The position numbers and the translations under genes were made by a program. From Rhizodiscina lignyota (lineage: Eukaryota > Ascomycota > Dothideomycetes > Aulographales > Rhizodiscinaceae), in NCBI GenBank assembly GCA_010015805.1, contig ML978127.1, forward strand, positions 1,240,001 to 1,304,000: a DNA stretch of 64,000 nt, read 5' to 3'. Below, piece by piece: positions 12,936 through 22,140 of this stretch (the stretch's first letter is position 1; each line of letters begins with the position of its first letter). The notes beneath the pieces were generated by a model. That model was not told the DNA's origin, did no database searches, and saw only the letters and a program-made list of their open reading frames with translations.

Positions 12936-13119
12936 ATCATTATGTACATCGCTTCGTTGCTGGATATCTAAAGCAAGTCGTCAATGACAGCTTACAAAGT
13001 TGCGCTACATTCATGTACACGGTCCAAATGCGGGTATGTAGTCTCGTCCTACTCGTACGATTGCTCATGTACAGGGCAGTTCCCGTGATGACCTCCAGGC
13101 CAGGATCTGCCCTAATTTT

Positions 13120-13931
13120 TCATAGTTCCCATCGGCCGAACCAGCCCCACCAACTCGTCTCTTTCTCGCCGGGTAGCCTGATCTCATCGATTTCGCTCTC
13201 CGAGATGTTCTTCCAGTCCGATGGATTCAACCATCCAATGTGCGCCCTGTCTCCGAATCCGCCGAACCAGTAGCTAAATTTCGTCAGCACAAGTTGCTAC
13301 GCCGCGGGCACGGCAATACTTACATCTCGTTGACCACGAGCCTTGCAAAGTGGCTCTCGTGGATGTCGTTTCCTGGCAGCCATATCCTGGCCTCAGGGTG
13401 GTACTTCGTGAAGCAGTCCGCCACCTTGTTCGCCTCAATATCGTCCTTATCCAACCGCTCCAAGTATCCTGTCAATGCTACCCGCGGCAACGCCGCTGGT
13501 GAATGTGCTGCATAGGGAGGTGTCTTGTAGTACGAGGTCGGGGGGTGCCATCTGAATGAAAGCGTGACATTGGACCCCGCACGGGCATTCTTGTAGCTGT
13601 TTGCAATGGCGACTTCGAGGAGTGTAGGGTTTCCAGTAGTGGGCTCGCAGTCCGCAAAGTACTCCATCAAGCCCAAGGGACTGCCAGCAACATCTGAGGG
13701 CCTGTTCTCGCTAGTTGATGGTTCGTCGGAGGATTTGTGAGAGGGGAAGATGGTGGAGATTGTGCCAATGCTTTCGAGGCGGAGGATGCGGCGTGCCATG
13801 ACGGTGGACTCGTACGGTGTCGGAATGCGGAAGCCATCGTCGTGCGGAGGATTGGAGAAGATTTCTTGAGCAGGCTGGAGAGTGGTGCATGTCGCAAGGG
13901 TGATGAGAGATGATACGATGAAAGGCCGCAT
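13120..13931 (-). CDS. Secreted CREG-like, pyridoxamine-phosphate-oxidase-fold protein
   Basis: Two exons, 13324-13931 and 13120-13273, with a 50-nt intron (GTAAGT donor, TTTAG acceptor), give 253 aa. The chosen start (13931) gives a signal peptide, MRPFIVSSLITLATCT. An in-frame ATG at 14015 would add 28 residues before it and bury the signal. The body follows the CREG/PNPOx split-barrel pattern: TVMARRILR near the start, SPLGLMEYFADCEP, a Leu/Ala-rich strand, SFRWHPP, RVALTGYLERL, then after the intron VVNEIYWFGGFGDRAHIGWL. Members bind flavin weakly or not at all and are secreted or vacuolar; the exact role in fungi is not known. It converges on the XPF gene with about 180 bases between the stops. 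Confidence 0.85.
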
Positions 13932-14667
13932 GGTGAAAGGGTTATCGGTGAAAGGGCTATCGGCGGATCGGGGGGAAATAGGAAGGCTGACGGAAATTGG
14001 CTTGATGGGAAACACTCTCTAAGACGTGACTGAGAAGTGCAGACGCGATAGGGAAAGGAAACAAGCTATTCAGGGACGCCGTGAGTTCATGGTCAAAGCC
14101 ATGCGTTCACGGTTATCAGATCATCTCATTGACAAGATCGGCCCGACGTCGTTCGTTAAATTTAACTTCCGTTTCCGGTGTTCTGCACCCACAACGCCGA
14201 CCTGAGTCACGTCAAAGCTGGAGCTCTGCCAGGAACCAACTTCAGCCGCACTCTACGTATATGCAAACGCGATTTTACGCTTCTGTGGCTGATTCCTTCG
14301 TATGCATACGCCCTTGCGTATACATCTTCAGCACCGATCGGCGGCTATGGTCATACATGGAGCTTGATAAGTCCGACTCTGCTGCCTCATGGCTACGGAA
14401 AGGAAGAGATCAAACAGCGACTCTCCTGCCTCATAGCTACGGAAAGGAAGCGATCAAATTGCGACTCTTCGTCAAAGGTTAAGTATAAATTCTTCAAGAT
14501 CTCGCTCTCTCAGTCCAACATCAAATTCAGACAGACAAGATCAATCTCAAGATCTCCTGAAATCCCTTCTCAGAATCACTCACATCAAAATCTTCGCAAA
14601 ATACCCTTCAATATTTTCAAGCATCTCAGCTTTATCCGCACAGCAATTCAAGCAAGCAACATTCACA
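13932..14667. other. Divergent promoter region with tandem repeats
   Basis: The region lies between the CREG-like gene (reverse) and the nitroreductase gene (forward). It contains the 44-bp direct repeats listed separately. The last 150 bases before the nitroreductase ATG are rich in CT and CA runs, typical of a fungal 5' leader. Confidence 0.5.
14374..14470 (+). repeat. 44-bp direct tandem repeat, about 2.2 copies
   Basis: Units begin at 14374, 14418 and (partial) 14462, each with CGACTCT. The two full units share the order CGACTCT, CTGCCTCAT, GCTACGGAAAGGAAG, GATCAAA with only a few base differences. They sit about 200 bases upstream of the nitroreductase ATG, where they could act as duplicated regulator sites. 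Confidence 0.85.
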
Positions 14668-15345
14668 ATGGCAGCCAAGACATCATTCTTTGACGCCATG
14701 GTCACGCGCCGCTCTATTTACGCACTCGCATCTGAGTCTCCCATCCCAGACGAGCGCATCATCGAAATTGTCAATCACGCAATCGTGCACTGCCCGTCCC
14801 CTTTCAACGTGCAGTCAGCGCGCGCTGTCATCCTCATCGGCAAGGAGCACCAAAAGCTATGGGACATCGCCTACGAAGCGGCCGAGAAGCTCTTTCCAGC
14901 CCCTGTGTTTGAAGGCCTCAAACCAAGAATTGCCGGTTTCAGGGGCGGCTATGGCACCGTGATGTGGTTTGAGGACGCAGCTCGCTTCAATGTGCTCGAG
15001 GAGCAGATGGGCGCTCAGCGCTGGGCGGGAGTCAGGGACAAGATGCCACAGTGGAGCGAGCACTCGAGCGGTATGCATCAGTACGCGGTTTGGACGGCGC
15101 TCGAAGCAGAAGGATTGGGTTGCAACTTGCAGGTAAGAACCCACATGCGGATCAGCTGATATGATCGATTGCTAATGCCAACGCAGCACTACAATCCATT
15201 GGTTGACCAGCGTGTGCAAGAGGAGTGGAAGGTCCCAGTGGATTGGAGCCTCAAGGCACAGATGGTCTTTGGAAAGCCCGTTGGACCGCCAAGAGACAAG
15301 ACAGCGCTGCCCGTGGGTGAGAGGGTATTTGTCCACAAGTCCTAG
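14668..15345 (+). CDS. Nitroreductase-family oxidoreductase (Frm2/Hbn1-like)
   Basis: Exons 14668-15132 and 15187-15345, with a 54-nt intron (GTAAGA donor, CGCAG acceptor), give 207 aa. The protein follows the fungal nitroreductase pattern: FFDAMVTRRSIYAL (Arg-Arg-Ser phosphate-binding start), HCPSPFNVQSARAVIL (FMN-contacting Ser/Asn), a long central helix region, then HQYAVWTALEAEGLGCNLQHYNP and a C-terminal WSLKAQMVFGKP. The family reduces nitro- and quinone-type compounds with NAD(P)H and FMN. The yeast relatives Frm2 and Hbn1 are linked to lipid signalling and oxidative stress. No targeting signal is seen, so it is probably cytosolic. Tandem repeats in the promoter may bear on its induction. 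Confidence 0.92.
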
Positions 15346-16012
15346 GCTAAGGAGTCAGATGTACTCTGCACACGCAAATGGATATAGAAGTGAGATTTTG
15401 ATAACTTTAGCGGCGGAGCGCCTGCGATGGCATTGAAGGCATCATCTTGGCATAGAGATGAGATATGCGAAGTAGTAATAAAGTCTGGCTTTGGTACATC
15501 TTCTCTCTCGTTGGTTCACCTCAAAGTGCGCATGACCCCGTACATTACGTCATCGATTTAGGATGAAAGAACCCTTAAATGAGAACCTGAGGACTTCAGC
15601 AGACAGACAAGGCGAAATCACTCCGTACGACTCTGAATATCCAAAACATCTGAAATAATATAATCGCCGAGCAACAACCACTCGATAACGCCGACGAGAT
15701 GCGGCTAGGCCAGGCACGTCAAGGGTGCACGCGGCCAAAACGGTAGTGACGTTAGGTTCAGCCCTGTCACGCATCCCAGACTTTGATATCACGGAAAGCA
15801 GCACCTTCGCCACCACAACTCCCCAATTGCACGACAAACTCTGGCAATCAACTCTTCTTTGTATATTCTTTCCCTTTAGTCGTCTATAGCACGCCAAGTA
15901 CAAACAATCAGGTGTATAATACCCCTGCTCGACCCTGCTTAACGCGGGGCGCGGGTGCCTCTACGAACCTTTTATCTCCCGAGACAACTCACACCGCTTT
16001 CTGCAACTAGTC
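15346..16012. other. Intergenic, promoter of the MFS gene
   Basis: This holds the nitroreductase 3' end and the MFS promoter. I see no gene. A C/T-rich leader precedes the ATG at 16013. Confidence 0.4.
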
Positions 16013-17834
16013 ATGAGACGATCAAACCTCAGACCGACAATACAAGAAGCTCGCCGGAAATCCTCGACCCTTCACTACCAGACCTTCCCGACCGCACCAC
16101 CGAGATCGAAAGGCCGCCCTCCCAGTGCATCACCCGCCCCTCACGCTCACCATCATGGCGGCGAAGGCAGCCGTAGTCCTCACGGCTCCGACGAGTCGGG
16201 CGAGCACCATGAATCTCCTCTCCCGACGAAGCAATTGGCGATGCTCGCCGTCATCGCGCTGGCGGAACAGACCGCATTGAACAGCATATCCCCATACCTT
16301 CCCGAAATGGCCGCCACATTCCCCGAAGTCGCTGAGGGCCAGGTGGGCCTATACGTGGGACTGATAGCGTCGAGTTTCGCGCTCGCACAGTTTGCAACAA
16401 ACTTCTTTTGGGGGTATCTGAGCGACCGGATAGGGAGGAAGCCGGTGATATTAATCGGGACGCTGCTCACAGCTGCGTGCTTTGTCGCGTTTGGATTCTG
16501 CCGAACGCTGTGGCAGGCGATTCTGGTGCAGACGTTTATGGGGCTGGTGAATGGGAATCAGGGCGTTGTGAGCACGTGCCTGGGAGAAATTACGGATAGA
16601 AGCAACCAGAGCAGGGCGTTTACGTATTTGCCCGTTGTGTATGGGATTGGAGGGATAACAGGGCCAGTAGTTGGTGGACTACTGGTAATATACGACAATC
16701 CATTCAAGAAAGGAGAGCCGAACCCTTATCCGTATCTGCTACCGAACTTACTCTCAGCAGTGGTTCTGATAATAGATTTCGTTCTGTCTATGATATTTCT
16801 GGAAGAGAGTTTGGAAGAGGCGAGAGAGCTTCCCCCGCTGGGCAGGAGAATAGGAAACTTGTTCTCGTGGCTATGGCAATTTACCGGATTCAGTACCCAT
16901 CCGTCCTACCTGAGAAGAAGAGGTGGAAAGCGAAGATCAGGAAGCGGTGGACATTCTAGCTACGACGGCGAAGATGGCGATGCAAGTTCCCAGATATCCG
17001 CGCCAGAGCTGCTCCCCAACACATCTGGCGAGGGCTTAACAAAATCGGAAGTCTTCAACCGAGATACGGTGCTCCTTCTTGTGACATACTTCATTTTTCA
17101 ACTCGCAAACATATCCTACAACTCGCTCTATCCCATTTTTGGAGAAGCCGGTGCGCCGACGGGACGCGATCTTTCGACGGAGGAGATTGGGATATCGCTC
17201 GCCTTCGCAGGACTAATCACAATCGTATTCCAGATTGGCATCTACGGCAGACTCAGAGAGAAAATTGGAAATAAGACGACGTATCGGGTCAGTCTCGCCG
17301 TCTTCGTTGTAGCATTCCTACTTATGCCTTGGGTCGGGTATAAGGAAGAAGATGGAGGGCCTAACAACGGGAAAGTCTGGCTGTGGCTTGAGTTGGGGTT
17401 TGTGTTGATATTGAAGACTGTCGCTTCTGTAGGTGGCTTAACCTCTGCGCTTCTTTTGGTATGTATCTTCCCCATCAACTAAGTATACCACTAATTTCAT
17501 CCAGATCACGAATTCAGCCCCTACCCACCAGGTTCTGGGTACACTAAATGGCCTTGCGCAGACTCTTTCAGCAGCAGGTCGTGCCGTTGGCCCGTTCATT
17601 TCTGGTTCGCTCTTCTCCGCCGCCACGCGGGTCCAGCCAAAGGGTGAAGCCTTGGCTTTTGGGCTTTTCGGTGGCATTTCCTTCCTTGGCTTCCTCCTGA
17701 GCTTCGGTATCCGAGGCGAGGAGCTAGAGTCTGAGGATTGGTCTGAAGAGGATGACGAGCTTGAGGTAGACGAAGAACAAGGCAGCGGCAGCGGCAGCGA
17801 AGGCCAGTCCCTCTTGAGAGAGGAGTCACGATAA
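16013..17834 (+). CDS. MFS transporter (YCR023C / ZIFL-like)
   Basis: Exons 16013-17458 and 17505-17834, with a 46-nt intron (GTATGT donor, TCCAG acceptor), give 591 aa. The protein is a 12-helix major facilitator. It has a hydrophilic His/Ser/Pro-rich N-terminus of about 75 residues, first helix around LAMLAVIALAEQTALNS, the MFS motif A as GYLSDRIGRKPVIL between helices 2 and 3, and FGFCRTLWQAILVQTFMGL ahead of NGNQGV (motif C region). A long central loop is rich in Arg, Gly and Ser, and there is an acidic Ser/Gly tail. This arrangement matches the fungal family containing yeast YCR023C, whose substrate is unknown; plant relatives (ZIFL) move zinc ligands and protons. Either the vacuolar or the plasma membrane is possible. 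Confidence 0.92.
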
Positions 17835-18398
17835 CAAATCGATCGCTCTGCAGGAGGGACTGGAGGCAAAAGCCATGATTCATGAAACGTTATTGAAATA
17901 CGTTACAGCGACGGAGTTTCGCTTCTCGGTTGTAAAATGATAGACAGTATCGATACATAACACGTATCGATCCGCAGTCCAACAGTCTGCCACGACATGT
18001 GGCGCACAGAACCTCAGCAGCCATGTTTCAAACCGCGTGTGACTTCGAGAAAGCCGAAGCCTTGGTATCACGTTTTTGCTTATGCGCTGTAAACGCAGAC
18101 TTACAATAGCTGAAGTACGAGGCATGATTTTCCTTTGTCGGCTTTCAGTGGCGCATAGAGAGACTCAACGCTGATGCATGAGTACAAAGAGATTCCACCA
18201 ATGGCTTTGCTATCCCTTTGATTGGCCCACAATCTAATGCTCTCTGCTTCCTTGTCAGTCTTTGACGAATAGAGGGCTCTTGGACGAGGCGTGAGACGAA
18301 GAAAGGATGAAGACTGGACCACCAGTAACGGGCATGTTTACTTATAATCTAATATCTTCCTAACAATCGTCCGTCAGTAAATCACATTACCTCACACA
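17835..18398. other. Intergenic, promoter of the small secreted protein gene
   Basis: No gene is seen. Short reverse-strand frames at 17880-18125 and 18101-18322 have no features. The last 60 bases before the ATG at 18399 look like a normal leader. Confidence 0.4.
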
Positions 18399-18785
18399 AT
18401 GGCCCGTCTCAGCATCATCGCCATCGCCATCGTCGCTGTCCTCGCAGGCACTGCTATGGCCACCAGACCTATCGCCGGCGTCGGGACATCCATCGAGACT
18501 GTCCCTGCCGGCGAACCCACTGCCCCAGGTCTCCTCTTCGACACCAGCGCACCGCCGCCAAATGCCAACGGCGCCGATGCATATACACCACCACCAGACA
18601 CGATGCCTGCTGCGCAGCCCACAGTTAAGCGGATTACGAAACCTGTAATTCCTGTCGCTCCCACCATTCCTGTCATGTTCGCCAAGGAGCTCGAGGCTGG
18701 ACTTTTTGCGTTGCTCCGCTTCAAGACAGAAACGCGGAAGGCTCATCGCCACGCAACTCCCACGCACCATCACCAGGCGCAGTGA
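18399..18785 (+). CDS. Small secreted Pro-rich protein with His-rich tail
   Basis: A single-exon gene of 128 aa. It starts MARLSIIAIAIVAVLAGTAM, a clear signal peptide with likely cleavage after ATA or AMA. The mature part is rich in Pro, Ala and Thr (SAPPPNANGADAYTPPPD). It contains no cysteine after the signal, and it ends in a His-rich stretch, HRHATPTHHHQAQ. KR and RK pairs could serve as Kex2-type cleavage sites. No known domain is recognised. Candidates are a cell-wall or apoplastic peptide precursor, or a metal-binding secreted peptide, both by composition only. The opposite strand is also open over this interval but has lower-complexity Gly/Ser composition and no signal. Confidence 0.7.
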   Translation: MARLSIIAIAIVAVLAGTAMATRPIAGVGTSIETVPAGEPTAPGLLFDTSAPPPNANGADAYTPPPDTMPAAQPTVKRITKPVIPVAPTIPVMFAKELEAGLFALLRFKTETRKAHRHATPTHHHQAQ

Positions 18786-19022
18786 ATGCTCACGGCGCCA
18801 TAGCGACTAGATGACCCTTTCCAACCTGCCTTGATGGCGGTAGATACCAAAGAAATGGATCCAATTGACGTATTAATCGACACGAGTTCGAAAATGTTAT
18901 GATATAACTGCTACTGAGTGGCTTCAGCGCTCCGGATGTAGATCGTTCGCAAGGCCTGGAATTCAAATGTCATGAACTGTTCAGATTCCTTTCCTCCTCA
19001 TCCATGCTGTGCAGTCCTGTTT

Positions 19023-20570
19023 TCAAGGTACATCGACAAGCCAAGGGCTGTCAAAGCACCCATATCCTTTCACCACGCTCATCTCATTGACATCTTCGGC
19101 TTTTGATTTGAATGTCCATCCGACATAGTCATTCTCCATGATTTCGAATTCGCTACCTTCACTCCACAGGGAGGTGCCCAAGACACCCAGCTCGGAGAGA
19201 ACAGGGCCCTCGTAAAGTCCACGTGGTGACATTAGCATTCCGCTTTGGGTTGGCGACCGTATTATTTCCATGAGTACAAACGTATGCCATATCTCTTCTG
19301 GTGTCTCGGCCAAGAAGTTCGGGATATCGCGCCCATAGATGTTGTGCCCACCACCTTCAAGAGATGGCTTCAGTACGTGATTCCCCGCAGTATCGGGGTT
19401 CAGTGCAAGCTTTCTTCCTATGAGTCCTTGCTCCGACTTGTCTAGTGGATATAGCGGTGCAAAGGTAGAACGGATGTCCTTGCACTTGCTTTCGTCTATG
19501 AATCGCTCAAGAGCACCGGCCTTGGTGAGTTCCTGCTGTACCTTCTTGAAAGTGGTAATGTGGGAGAGTATCGATGGACATTTGACAGCTCGAGAGCCTT
19601 CCAATCTAAGACGCGCAGCGCATCCAACGTCGTCATACTCCTCCAATTCATAGCCAGCACGCATGTACACCACCGAGATCTCAAGAGGCGAGAATGGACA
19701 AGTGGGAGAGTTGAAGAGAAGTTCTCCGGATGGGCCAATGCTCGTCTGTTCAATTACATCAGGCCCAAAGATGAGTCTGTACGCCGGAATGGGAGTATTT
19801 TGGTCCCATAGTGCGTATTCCAGAGGCCGTTCATCACAGATATTGAAATTACGTCCTTGGACAATGAATAGAACGCCGGTCCTTGTAGGTGCATTTCGAT
19901 TAGAGGCGTAGTACGCGTGATGAGCGGAGACGAGGCCTCTGACAATGCCATTGATCCCATCATTAGGTGGTAGCGATGAAGAAGATGTGTCGATATTTCC
20001 AAAGGTAGTTCTATATGCCCCGATCTTATGAAGATGTTGATGCATATTAGCGACGATATTTGCATGAGTTCCGCCTGCGCACGAGAAGGCATTAAATTCG
20101 ACTTGTTTCAACTCAGCATCTACCCTGGTGGCATGAGTAGCCGAGGTCTGTTCTTTGTGAAGATGAATCATGTAATCGCTTCGAAATACACCCAGAGAGA
20201 TACGTCGATGTGAGAAATTTGTACGTTTAGATTCTAAATAGATCTCCCAAAGAATAGATGTGAATGGGTCATCCCGAATGTAATCTTTCAGGGCTTGTGC
20301 AAGCCATGCCTCGTCCGATGCGACTTTTGCATAGAGTTCGTTATAAATTCCTTGAATTCTGACACCCTGTTCGAAGCATTTTCGCGGAAATTGGCTCGGC
20401 ACGAGGCTCACGCCTACGGGTCGTGTTGGTACACTGTGCTCTTCTTCGGCACGGACGAGCTTGAGCAGGGAGCCATGGGTAATTTGATAGTCTTTGGCAT
20501 TATGGATCAGGAATTCTAGCTGTTCCTCTGAGAAACGAGGCGGCTGGAGCAAGTAGAATTCATCTGTCAT
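19023..20570 (-). CDS. Divergent eukaryotic-type glutathione synthetase
   Basis: A single exon. An ATG at 20570 gives 515 aa beginning MTDEFYLLQPP; an ATG at 20651 would add 27 residues (MLMRSSSEQRQIRNSAFGI...) that could be a mitochondrial leader. The eukaryotic glutathione synthetase landmarks are in order: ILWEIYLES, LGVFRSDYM, VEFNAFSCAGG (metal- and substrate-binding Glu and Asn), VVYMRAGYELEEYD, HVLKPSLEGGGHNIYG (ATP glycine loop; the usual form has QREGGGNN) and VLMEIIRSP. The enzyme joins gamma-Glu-Cys to glycine using ATP. The usual C-terminal NEGGVAAGFG loop is replaced by NEMSVVKGYGCFDSP, so substrate choice may differ. It is divergent from the S30 gene with about 400 bases between the starts. 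Confidence 0.88.
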   Translation of the reverse strand: MTDEFYLLQPPRFSEEQLEFLIHNAKDYQITHGSLLKLVRAEEEHSVPTRPVGVSLVPSQFPRKCFEQGVRIQGIYNELYAKVASDEAWLAQALKDYIRDDPFTSILWEIYLESKRTNFSHRRISLGVFRSDYMIHLHKEQTSATHATRVDAELKQVEFNAFSCAGGTHANIVANMHQHLHKIGAYRTTFGNIDTSSSSLPPNDGINGIVRGLVSAHHAYYASNRNAPTRTGVLFIVQGRNFNICDERPLEYALWDQNTPIPAYRLIFGPDVIEQTSIGPSGELLFNSPTCPFSPLEISVVYMRAGYELEEYDDVGCAARLRLEGSRAVKCPSILSHITTFKKVQQELTKAGALERFIDESKCKDIRSTFAPLYPLDKSEQGLIGRKLALNPDTAGNHVLKPSLEGGGHNIYGRDIPNFLAETPEEIWHTFVLMEIIRSPTQSGMLMSPRGLYEGPVLSELGVLGTSLWSEGSEFEIMENDYVGWTFKSKAEDVNEMSVVKGYGCFDSPWLVDVP

Positions 20571-20977
20571 TATCGTGGAAGAGCAAAGACTTCTTATACC
20601 GAAGGCTGAATTTCGAATTTGTCGTTGTTCGGAAGAGCTTCGCATTAACACCGGCTGTTATGTCCGGGGAGGTCTTGGCAATTATCACGTGATGAAGTCT
20701 TAGCGAGCACTCAACTCCAACCTAATTTTGCTCATCGCCTCCACTTCCGACTCATCGACCACCATCCACAGCGGCCTTCTGTTGTCTCAAAAACGTGAGT
20801 CACCCACCCTACGACCCATTTCCTAGCTCGAGAATATATAACGCAGGCGCTCCGCCAAGTTTTCGTCATAATCACAAAGCGCTGACAAAATCCCTCGCCA
20901 CAGCTCCCGAAAGCCTCTACACCCACCCCGCTCGAACGCACAACCTTCGAATCCCTCAATAACTCAACACCGCAATC
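20571..20977. promoter_or_regulatory. Shared divergent promoter, glutathione synthetase / S30
   Basis: About 400 bases separate the two start codons. A TATA-like ATATATA lies at 20834-20840, 138 bases before the S30 ATG and oriented for it. The last 60 bases before that ATG are C-rich and A-rich, as in many fungal ribosomal protein leaders. If the longer glutathione synthetase start at 20651 is used, the shared region shrinks to 326 bases. Confidence 0.6.
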
Positions 20978-21232
20978 ATGGGTAAGGTCCACGGATCTCT
21001 CGCCCGTGCCGGCAAAGTCAAGTCGCAGACCCCCAAGGTCGAGCCCCAGGAGAAGAAGAAGACTCCCAAGGGCCGCGCAAAGAAGAGAATCACGTACACC
21101 AGGCGCTTCGTCAATGTCACCATGACCGGTGGCAAGAGAAAGGTGAGTTGCGAATGCAAAGCATGCCAACGCTTGATGGACGACCTGGATGCTGATGATT
21201 TGATACAGATGAACCCGAACCCGACGACATAA
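20978..21232 (+). CDS. RPS30: 40S ribosomal protein S30
   Basis: Exons 20978-21142 and 21209-21232, with a 66-nt intron (GTGAGT donor, ACAG acceptor), give 62 aa. The sequence [20 protein letters not shown], then [25 protein letters not shown], with the second exon adding MNPNPTT, is the whole of fungal S30 (eS30). It is a component of the small ribosomal subunit near the mRNA channel. The last exon encodes only seven residues and the stop. Fungal S30 is made without the ubiquitin-like fusion seen in animals, as here. Confidence 0.97.
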   Translation: MGKVHGSLARAGKVKSQTPKVEPQEKKKTPKGRAKKRITYTRRFVNVTMTGGKRKVSCECKACQRLMDDLDADDLIQMNPNPTT

Positions 21233-21711
21233 ATTCACCTATGATGTTTGGAGCACGTGTACATTGACGAGAACGGGGGAGGCAGAAGTGGTGCTTCATG
21301 GAGAGCTTATGAAGTTTTTTTTTAACGGGCTTTAGACGTGAAATGTCCGGACTGGTTGGATGCGACGTCGAAGAGAGCATCGCCACGGCCTGCTTGAGAT
21401 GGCATCGATATCTGGGAGGATGGAAGCATATTCGGCGCACGGTGTCCACCAAGTTCAAGTCAGTTTTCGAATGCAACTTGCTTGACTCTATCCCAGCACG
21501 TCTGGCCATTGCGTACTGTTCGTGACGAATCCTTTGACTCGATCCCCGTGGCATTTAGTTGCGAGGCATATGCCCCCCAATTTCAGCGTGCCTCATGTTT
21601 AATGAAGAACTAAGCCTATGGTGCGTGCTCTACGGATATATAATCATGTCATTGATGTCGTTGCCGCCGGTATTTTACGCCCATATTCAAATCCCAGAAC
21701 CAAATACAAAT
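21233..21711. other. Intergenic between convergent S30 and DUF4267 genes
   Basis: This holds two 3' ends. No gene is supported; the reverse-strand frame at 21117-21554 is a shadow with no features. Confidence 0.4.
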
Positions 21712-22140
21712 TCAGAAGCCCGTCCCAGTCCACACACAAGCCGCTAGCACCGTCGTTCCAATCGCATGCCCCCATTCTTTCCCCTTCACCCCGCCAGGCC
21801 AAAATCTCACGATTATCGCGTCCATCCAACCCACGAAGCAATGCGCAGCGGCAACTACCCTCACAGGCCCCCAATCGCTTCTCATTGCAAAGGTGAAGTA
21901 GGAGATCCCCAGCGCAATATCACGCACGCTCTTCGCGGCCAGATATGCTGCGGCTGGGTGCTCTGATGTCTGTTCTCGAGGAGAGGTAGCGTCGACTGGG
22001 GAGCTGCTAGGAGGAGCAATCGCTGTAAACGGCACCCCAAACAACCTATAGGATGCGAATTTGGGGAGGGTGAGGCCGATGAGGCCAATTGAGATGCTGG
22101 TCGTCCCGAGGAAGTACGCGAAGAAGTGTGTAGAGGACAT
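21712..22140 (-). CDS. DUF4267 small integral membrane protein
   Basis: A single exon of 142 aa from the ATG at 22140 (MSSTHFFAYFLG); an ATG at 22191 would add 17 polar residues. Four hydrophobic helices are visible: FAYFLGTTSISIGLIGLTL, a middle segment after AAYLAAKSVRDIALGISYF, VRVVAAAHCFVGWMDAIIV, and HAIGTTVLAACVWTGTGF. The pattern AAKSVRDIALG, then a His in helix 3 and D-A near its end, matches the fungal DUF4267 family, which has no established function. The length is typical. It converges on S30. Confidence 0.82.
   Translation of the reverse strand: MSSTHFFAYFLGTTSISIGLIGLTLPKFASYRLFGVPFTAIAPPSSSPVDATSPREQTSEHPAAAYLAAKSVRDIALGISYFTFAMRSDWGPVRVVAAAHCFVGWMDAIIVRFWPGGVKGKEWGHAIGTTVLAACVWTGTGF

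Noticed and set aside
18387-18773. Reverse-strand frames opposite the small secreted protein
   Set aside because: The forward frame has a clear signal peptide; the reverse ones are low complexity.
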